The notes under the pieces are model-generated. The model was given only the letters and a program-made list of their open reading frames with translations, was not told where the DNA came from and ran no database searches. A DNA stretch of 6,009 nucleotides from Methanobacterium sp. (lineage in GTDB: Archaea; Methanobacteriota; Methanobacteria; Methanobacteriales; Methanobacteriaceae), in contig WASR01000245.1 of the NCBI GenBank assembly GCA_009712615.1, positions 254 through 6,262 of the forward strand, read 5' to 3'. Made by a program: the position numbers and the translations under genes. Position 1 is the stretch's first letter; each line of letters starts with the position of its first letter. Positions 1-3,985 of this stretch are shown here, piece by piece.

Positions 1-1706
1 GTTTTGCACTCATTATCAGTTTGGTGTTAATTTTTTCAACCAATATCTCAGATGTTTCAGCAGCAAGCAGTTCTGTTGTTTATGTGAGTGCAAATAATGG
101 TAATAATGATTGGGATGGATTTTCAGCAACTTACAATGCAACGAGTAAAAGCGGACCCAAGGCAACTATTTTAAATGCTACAGGAACCGTTGATAATGGT
201 GGAACAGTCAGGATTGCAAATGGAAATTATTCGGGCACAGGCAATGAAAACCTTGAAATCTCAAAGAACATGACTCTAATTGGCCAAAGCAGAGCGAACA
301 CTCAGATTAATGGAAATTTTATCAAAGATATTAATTCTAATTGTTACATTAAACTGTTCAATCTAACTGTCACTGGTGGGACTAGTAATGAAGGAGGGGC
401 CATAACCAATCATGGAACTCTGAACCTGGATGGAGTTACATTTTCCAAGAACACTGCAAACACCCATGGGGGTGCAATTCTAAACAATGGTATCCTCAAC
501 ATAACTAACTGCAGATTCTATGAAGACTTTTGCAGTCTAATGGGCGGTGCCATCTACAACACAGGCACTTTAAATGTGAACAACACAAGTTTTGAAAGAA
601 ACAATGCATCTGCAATTGCAAATTACGGCACAGCAACAGTCATTGGATCAGATTTTTCATCCAACTTGGGTAATGGTGGAGCCGCATACAACTCCGGTAT
701 CTTAACAGTGAAGTACTCAAGGATAGTTAACAACGAATTTGGAGGTCCAACTTTTTTCAACGACAAATCCACATTTTCTGGAGCTACTCTGGATGCATCA
801 GCAAATTGGTGGGGAAGTAACGATGATCCATCGTACTACGTCTATGACACTACCATAAATTCATGGATAATAGCGAAATTGTACACAACATCAGTACTGA
901 TCCCAAAAAATGGCCATACTCTGGTGAAGCTGGATTTAATTCACAACAACTTAGGAAACCTTGTAACAGGTATAGTTCCGGATGGAATTCTCGTGAATTT
1001 CTACTCCACCTTGGGAAACATAACAGGAACAGTTTACACAGTAAATGGGATTGCAACAGCCACATTATCCGGAGGAACTGTGGGGGGCATAGCAACGGTG
1101 AGTGCCATGGTGGACAAGGCAAGTGTAGGTTCAACAGTTACCATAGATGTGACTCAACCAGTAGCAAGTGCCAATATAAAATCTGGAGTGTACAACACAA
1201 CAAAGGTTGTGACCCTCACCATGAATAAAAAAGGAACAATATATTACACTTTAAATGGTAGCACTCCCACAACAACAAGCAGCAAGTACACAGGACCATT
1301 ATCCATAGGCTCCTCTAAAGTGTTAAAGTTCTTCGCGGTTGATCTGGCAGGTAACAAATCACAGATTTACAGCTACAACTACACAATAGATAAAACAGCC
1401 CCTAAAGTAATTCAAACAACACCCACGAACTTAAAAACTAATGTTAGCAGATCTGCTGTTATTTATTTGAAATTTTCTGAAGCGGTGGGAAGCAGCCTAA
1501 ACTACAACAATATCCAGATAAAATCATCCACTGGAAAAATATTGACGCTGTACAAGTCTCTAAAGGGAAACACGCTGACAATCAGAACAAGCAGTAAAAC
1601 TGCAAAAACATGGTACACTGTAACAATACCTAAATCAGCAATTAAAGATGGGGCAGGTAATAAATTAGCCTCTAACTACGTCTTCAAATTCAAAACAGGA
1701 TCCTGA
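1..1706 (+). CDS. Secreted parallel beta-helix / Ig-like surface (adhesin-like) protein, 5' partial
   Basis: The frame is open from the first full codon (position 3) to TGA at 1704-1706. The first residues (FALIISLVLIFST) are the hydrophobic core of a signal peptide, so the start is outside the window; the TTG at 21 lies inside that core and is unlikely to be the start. A signal peptidase-type site (DVSA-AS) falls near nt 51-65. Domains in order: a right-handed beta-helix (nt ~78-805) with five GGAIxNxGxLN-type coils; an NWWGSNDDP motif (804-830) closing the helix; an invasin/Big_1-like Ig domain (~890-1150); a chitobiase/hexosaminidase C-terminal-type domain (~1158-1391, GTIYYTLNGSTPT, AVDLAGN); and a C-terminal Big_5 (SbsA-like) Ig domain (~1398-1700). 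N-X-S/T sequons are frequent, as expected of an archaeal exported glycoprotein. The protein ends three codons after the FKTG strand's Phe, with no membrane helix or sorting motif. It is a paralogue of the protein at 3986-5881. Adhesion or wall association is inferred from the family; the ligand is unknown. Confidence 0.9.
   Translation, partial: FALIISLVLIFSTNISDVSAASSSVVYVSANNGNNDWDGFSATYNATSKSGPKATILNATGTVDNGGTVRIANGNYSGTGNENLEISKNMTLIGQSRANTQINGNFIKDINSNCYIKLFNLTVTGGTSNEGGAITNHGTLNLDGVTFSKNTANTHGGAILNNGILNITNCRFYEDFCSLMGGAIYNTGTLNVNNTSFERNNASAIANYGTATVIGSDFSSNLGNGGAAYNSGILTVKYSRIVNNEFGGPTFFNDKSTFSGATLDASANWWGSNDDPSYYVYDTTINSWIIAKLYTTSVLIPKNGHTLVKLDLIHNNLGNLVTGIVPDGILVNFYSTLGNITGTVYTVNGIATATLSGGTVGGIATVSAMVDKASVGSTVTIDVTQPVASANIKSGVYNTTKVVTLTMNKKGTIYYTLNGSTPTTTSSKYTGPLSIGSSKVLKFFAVDLAGNKSQIYSYNYTIDKTAPKVIQTTPTNLKTNVSRSAVIYLKFSEAVGSSLNYNNIQIKSSTGKILTLYKSLKGNTLTIRTSSKTAKTWYTVTIPKSAIKDGAGNKLASNYVFKFKTGS
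393..725 (+). repeat. Five beta-helix coil repeats inside the first surface protein
   Basis: Five coils follow the pattern GGAI.N.GtLn....F/I. They begin near nt 393, 468, 543, 609 and 675, giving periods of 25, 25, 22 and 22 residues. The repeat is in the protein, not in the DNA, which has diverged. Such Gly-Gly-Ala-Ile and Asn-Gly turns are typical of chlamydial PMP-like and methanogen adhesin-like beta-helices. Confidence 0.8.
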
Positions 1707-1735
1707 TTAGGGATCCACACCATATTTTTTTTTTT
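1698..1735 (+). terminator. Hairpin plus T11 terminator of the first surface gene
   Basis: Two GGATCC copies (1698-1703 and 1711-1716) can pair as a 6-bp stem around a 7-nt loop that contains the TGA stop codon. Eight bases later comes an uninterrupted run of eleven T (1725-1735). Oligo-T alone can terminate archaeal transcription; the stem may be incidental. Confidence 0.65.
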
Positions 1736-1784
1736 AACAATGGTTGATGAGGCTTCAATTGGTTTAATTACATTTTTAATACTC

Positions 1785-1836
1785 ATTCAAGTCTTGAATT
1801 TTTACGTTGAAGAATTTTTTTTGCAGCGAATTTTTT
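1785..1836. other. Perfect palindrome and T-tract cluster in the gap between the surface gene and the sortase gene
   Basis: ATTCAAG-T-CTTGAAT (1785-1799) is a 7+1+7 perfect inverted repeat. It is followed by T5 (1799-1803), T8 (1815-1822) and T6 (1831-1836). On the plus strand this can act as back-up termination for the gene ending at 1706. No comparable T tract is seen on the minus strand downstream of the sortase gene, so its 3' end is undefined. No gene is supported in 1707-1909. Confidence 0.4.
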
Positions 1837-1909
1837 AACATACATGCAATACAGGGCACTGATATGTGGATTTTAAGTAGATTCAGCTTTCTGTTTGAAT
1901 TATATTTAT

Positions 1910-2848
1910 TTAGAGTGGGACTGTTGAAACCAGCCTGGCGTGTACGATCCATTTCATGTAACTGTATCCTACTGGGTAGCATGACTTTAAAATTAAACTG
2001 CTGGCACCATATTTTTTAAAGCTACGTGTTAGTTGGTAGTTATACAAAATTTCATGGGAAACAACTCTGTACGTACTTATCTTCATTGAGGTGTAGTCTT
2101 TGATGATGATGTGATCACCGCAATTCAACAGATTAATATATCTCAATATAGCGGAATATGTTGTACGATGTCCTAGAAATGCGCATTGGCCCGGAGTTCC
2201 AAAGTAAGCACTGTTAGCATAGTGATACACTGCGTTGTAATGATTTGGAGAATCAGGGTATATTTTTGGACTGATTCCTAGCTTTGGAATTATCAGTTTT
2301 GCAGTGTACTTCAATAAATTGGTGTAGCCAGTTTTAAATCTGGTTGTGTAAGTTGAATTCAATACATTTCCTGATGAATCCTCGAGAGAATACTTTTTCA
2401 ATGAAAGGATGTACGTGGTGTATTTATTTAAAGGTGAATGATCTATGAATATATCGTTGTTCTGGATGGTGTATGTCACGGGTACAACTGTTCCATCAAC
2501 TTTTCTGAGTTGAATTAGCTGTTTATTAGGATTTGTTATTTTTCTGTTAAATTGGACCGTAATGAGTTTGGTGGTTGGAATATTCAAGGATTTATCTGCA
2601 GGATTGGCCTGGTTTACCTTTAGTGGTGTAAATGATGTCAATTTAGCATGAGTTAAAAGTTTAGTCTTTGAATTTAACTCTGTAGATTTATTATAAGTAG
2701 TTATATCCTGCTGCTGCTGAACGTTCATGCTTTTATCATCATTTTTAGTGGTTAATTTGCCGGTTGTTACAGTTGATGCAGACACTGCTCCAGCTAATAC
2801 CAATGCAGAAATTAAAAGAAATATAGAAATTATTAACCAATTTTTCAA
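1910..2848 (-). CDS. Sortase-family protein with N-terminal Big_5 (SbsA-like Ig) domain
   Basis: This 312-residue exported protein is a putative cysteine transpeptidase that would cleave a sorting motif and join surface proteins to an acceptor. The start is TTG, chosen because a GGGGGG SD lies 7 nt upstream and a signal peptide or anchor helix begins at once (residues 4-24, ending AVSAS). Residues ~26-70 are a polar linker with a QQQQ run. Residues ~72-174 are a Big_5 domain (NPADKSLNI, YTTRFKTG) closely resembling the C-terminal domains of the two flanking surface proteins. Residues ~184-310 are the sortase domain. His227 lies in LGHRTT, and Cys290 in LKSCYPVG corresponds to the TLxTCxP motif of class D/E-like sortases. 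The usual catalytic Arg, nine residues after Cys in class E enzymes, aligns with Lys299 (YMKWIV), so activity is uncertain. Cys222 and Cys243 are extra cysteines. It lies 473 nt downstream of the PadR gene on the same strand, but an own promoter is visible. It could instead be an inactive sortase-fold protein. Confidence 0.85.
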   Translation of the reverse strand: MKNWLIISIFLLISALVLAGAVSASTVTTGKLTTKNDDKSMNVQQQQDITTYNKSTELNSKTKLLTHAKLTSFTPLKVNQANPADKSLNIPTTKLITVQFNRKITNPNKQLIQLRKVDGTVVPVTYTIQNNDIFIDHSPLNKYTTYILSLKKYSLEDSSGNVLNSTYTTRFKTGYTNLLKYTAKLIIPKLGISPKIYPDSPNHYNAVYHYANSAYFGTPGQCAFLGHRTTYSAILRYINLLNCGDHIIIKDYTSMKISTYRVVSHEILYNYQLTRSFKKYGASSLILKSCYPVGYSYMKWIVHARLVSTVPL

Positions 2849-2861
2849 TCTAATTCCCCCC
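2849..2861 (-). promoter_or_regulatory. Shine-Dalgarno site deciding the TTG start of the sortase gene
   Basis: On the minus strand six G (2856-2861) precede AATTAGA and then TTG at 2848-2846. The G-rich element and 7-nt spacing suit pairing with the archaeal 16S 3' end, and no ATG is better placed before the signal peptide. Confidence 0.65.
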
Positions 2862-2901
2862 TTTTGAAATTAAACTTGGTCACTATTAATTTCTATTTGT
2901 C

Positions 2902-2919
2902 ATACTATAACGTTTTTTT
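2902..2919 (-). promoter_or_regulatory. Putative promoter (BRE/TATA) of the sortase gene
   Basis: Read on the minus strand, an A-rich BRE-like run (AAAAAAACG) is followed by TTATAGTAT. Transcription would start about 25 nt downstream, near 2880, leaving a ~30-nt leader that contains the SD. This rests on pattern match only. Confidence 0.4.
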
Positions 2920-2920
2920 G

Positions 2921-3213
2921 CTAAAAGCCACTAATGTTAGTTTTAATGTTAAAATACTTGTTTTTGTGACCTTTTTCACATTCTCTAGAATATTTTCAAT
3001 TGGAATTTTTTTTAAAAAGTTTGGGTACGCTGATCAGGAATTCTGATTAAAGGAATCATATTCATTTATCTTCGAATCTTAGGGAGAATCTGGAGAATTG
3101 AAATTTTAATTAGTTTCTTTATTTAGTTTCATAAACTGTGATCCCGAAATGTTGATCTGGTATTAGAATACTATGCGTGTTTCAAGTAATATGGGATAAA
3201 TTATGATGGTTTG
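2921..3213. other. Intergenic stretch without a supported gene
   Basis: This is AT-rich sequence between the sortase promoter and a plus-strand terminator-like hairpin. Short reading frames here are low-complexity (Phe/Ile/Lys) or lack an SD. Three short inverted repeats are present: ATCAG/CTGAT (3033-3047), AGTTT-cat-AAACT (3125-3137) and GTATT-ag-AATAC (3160-3171). Such repeats are common by chance at this base composition, so no RNA gene is claimed. Confidence 0.5.
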
Positions 3214-3258
3214 TGGGGTCTGATTTGATATGGCTGCAATTAAGCCCCATTTTTTTTT
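3214..3258 (+). terminator. Terminator-like hairpin and T9 on the plus strand, no gene upstream
   Basis: TGGGG (3214-3218) can pair with CCCCA (3245-3249), with one further G-T pair, and nine T follow directly (3250-3258). No plus-strand protein gene leads into it. It could end an unannotated small RNA, block antisense reading into the PadR gene, or be chance. Confidence 0.35.
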
Positions 3259-3321
3259 ATTAATTTGGGAAAATTAGTTTTGGAAAGTTTGGGCTGAAAT
3301 TCTTTTAAAATCTATTTCTTA

Positions 3322-3621
3322 CTATTTCTTACAGTATTCTGACATTTCATCTGCATCGTAAAATATTTTGCAGAAAAATTCACATGCAGATTTAAGTTCT
3401 GATTCACCTGTCTGTGTGAGGGTGTAGGTTTTGGTACTGTCTACTGTTATCAGCCCGTTCTTTCTGAGTTCCTTGAGTGAAGGATATATTGTTCCGGGGA
3501 TGGGTTTGGTTCCTCGTCTCTTTTCAAATTCCCTAGAGATCTCAGCTCCATTCATGTCTCTCTTTTTCAGGGTCCAAAGAATAAGGTATGTTAAATATCC
3601 CTTCATGTCACAGCACTGCAT
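3322..3621 (-). CDS. PadR-family winged-helix transcriptional regulator
   Basis: This 99-residue protein has the length of the small PadR (PadR-s1) group, which are dimeric DNA-binding repressors. The N-terminal helices (residues 6-34, MKGYLTYLILWTLKKRDMNGAEIS) are followed by the hallmark recognition segment KPIPGTIYPSLKELRKNGLI (39-58). The beta wing comes next (59-72, ending YTLTQTGESEL), then a C-terminal dimerisation helix (74-95). ATG at 3621 is preferred over the internal Met6 because the CCDM motif (residues 3-6) is recalled as a common start of archaeal PadR proteins; no good SD precedes either. Five cysteines (3, 4, 80, 84, 97) suggest a metal or redox input, which is inference. The TAG stop is directly followed by an in-frame TAA. 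The target is unknown; an inverted repeat over its own promoter suggests autoregulation, possibly with the divergent mini-ORF. Confidence 0.9.
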   Translation of the reverse strand: MQCCDMKGYLTYLILWTLKKRDMNGAEISREFEKRRGTKPIPGTIYPSLKELRKNGLITVDSTKTYTLTQTGESELKSACEFFCKIFYDADEMSEYCKK

Positions 3622-3655
3622 ACTAACTAATTTACAAGCCGTGAATATTAAACTT

Positions 3656-3677
3656 TATTGGATACTCAATATTGGAT
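3656..3677. promoter_or_regulatory. Direct repeat TATTGGAT x2 in the PadR leader / start region
   Basis: TATTGGAT occurs at 3656-3663 and 3670-3677, with a 14-bp period. It lies just downstream of the putative PadR TATA box, where a repressor could block initiation. An 8-bp palindrome, CAATATTG (3667-3674), overlaps the second copy. This is an operator candidate only. Confidence 0.3.
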
Positions 3678-3680
3678 GAC

Positions 3681-3700
3681 CGATAAATATATATGTTTTC
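3681..3700 (-). promoter_or_regulatory. Putative PadR promoter (BRE/TATA)
   Basis: On the minus strand the sequence reads GAAAAC (BRE-like) then ATATATATTTA (TATA-like), about 60 nt upstream of the PadR ATG. That would put the transcript start near 3663 with a ~40-nt leader. The core is nearly symmetrical and could also serve plus-strand transcription towards the mini-ORF at 3742. Confidence 0.5.
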
Positions 3701-3710
3701 TGTTGCATAT
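3691..3710. promoter_or_regulatory. Inverted repeat ATATG-N10-CATAT, candidate PadR operator
   Basis: A perfect 5-bp inverted repeat, ATATG (3691-3695) and CATAT (3706-3710), is separated by 10 nt and overlaps the BRE of the PadR promoter. It resembles the ATGT-N8-ACAT pattern known for PadR sites. PadR binding here is inferred from position and symmetry. Confidence 0.4.
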
Positions 3711-3729
3711 CGTATATTAAGAGTGAAAC

Positions 3730-3737
3730 GGGGGTGA
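3730..3737 (+). promoter_or_regulatory. Strong Shine-Dalgarno sequence ahead of the mini-ORF
   Basis: GGGGGTGA matches the archaeal consensus GGAGGTGA at all but one base and is the best SD-like site in the window. It is followed after 4 nt by ATA at 3742, not by a standard start codon. Confidence 0.5.
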
Positions 3738-3741
3738 GACT

Positions 3742-3834
3742 ATATTAGTAAGTTTTGAATTGCAACACTTCTGCTGCGGACCTAAAGGCTGTGAATTAGA
3801 AATAGTTTACGGAGAAATGATAGACGCAGAATAA
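3742..3834 (+). CDS. Cryptic Cys-rich mini-ORF (30 residues), start codon absent or ATA
   Basis: The frame is open from 3727 to TAA at 3832-3834. From the ATA at 3742 it encodes 30 residues containing HFCCGPKGCE and ending YGEMIDAE. Three clustered cysteines after a His look like a metal-binding or redox motif. It sits in a complete expression frame: a TATA-like element (3682-3693), an SD (3730-3737) and a T8 run (3857-3864). The only canonical in-frame start is TTG at 3760, too far from the SD and cutting the frame to 24 residues. ATA differs from ATG by one base. So this may be a gene using ATA, one that has recently lost its start, a remnant, or chance. It is divergent from the PadR gene, the usual place for a PadR target. 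I do not recognise the family. Confidence 0.4.
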   Translation: MLVSFELQHFCCGPKGCELEIVYGEMIDAE

Positions 3835-3856
3835 ATATTAACGTCCTGAAACCCAA

Positions 3857-3888
3857 TTTTTTTTATATTCATTTTTATTATTCTTTTT
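3857..3888 (+). terminator. Oligo-T terminator downstream of the mini-ORF
   Basis: T8 (3857-3864) begins 22 nt after the TAA and is followed by T5 (3872-3876) and T5 (3884-3888). This is an archaeal-type oligo-T terminator without a clear hairpin. It would end plus-strand transcription before the convergent surface gene. Confidence 0.4.
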
Positions 3889-3954
3889 GTAAAATGGTTT
3901 TAAAATAGATTTCTCGTACTTTTAGATGGGATTACACTCAAACTATCAAGCCCT

Positions 3955-3963
3955 AAAAAAAAA
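3955..3963 (-). terminator. Oligo-T terminator of the second surface gene
   Basis: On the minus strand nine consecutive T lie 22 nt after the TAG stop (3988-3986). This is an archaeal-type terminator without a convincing stem. Confidence 0.55.
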
Positions 3964-3985
3964 GAATGATGGTTTAACATAATAT

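Noticed and set aside
850..1228. Overlapping frames on both strands inside the first surface gene (94 and 121 codons)
   Set aside because: They lie wholly inside a well-supported coding frame, have no SD or family resemblance, and have odd composition (Cys/Pro/Leu- or His/Ser/Arg-rich).
1718..2017. A 13-bp repeat CACCATATTTTTT at 1718-1730 and 2005-2017
   Set aside because: The second copy is ordinary sortase coding sequence (Lys-Lys-Tyr-Gly) on the other strand; no duplication extends beyond the match, so it is probably chance in T-rich DNA.
1776..2019. Short frames on both strands over the sortase 3' end
   Set aside because: They overlap the sortase catalytic region or the T-tract gap, with no SD and no recognisable domain.
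2864..3046. 60-codon plus-strand frame upstream of the sortase gene
   Set aside because: It is low-complexity Phe/Leu/Lys/Ile sequence, antisense to the sortase promoter, with no SD; it is expected by chance in T-rich DNA.
3180..3290. Tiny frames in the gap (14 codons plus strand, 22 codons minus strand starting after the A9 run)
   Set aside because: Neither has an SD or a recognisable composition, and both overlap the hairpin/T9 element.
3431..3679. 82-codon plus-strand frame antisense to the PadR gene
   Set aside because: It mirrors a confident PadR coding frame and runs through its promoter, with no own start signals.
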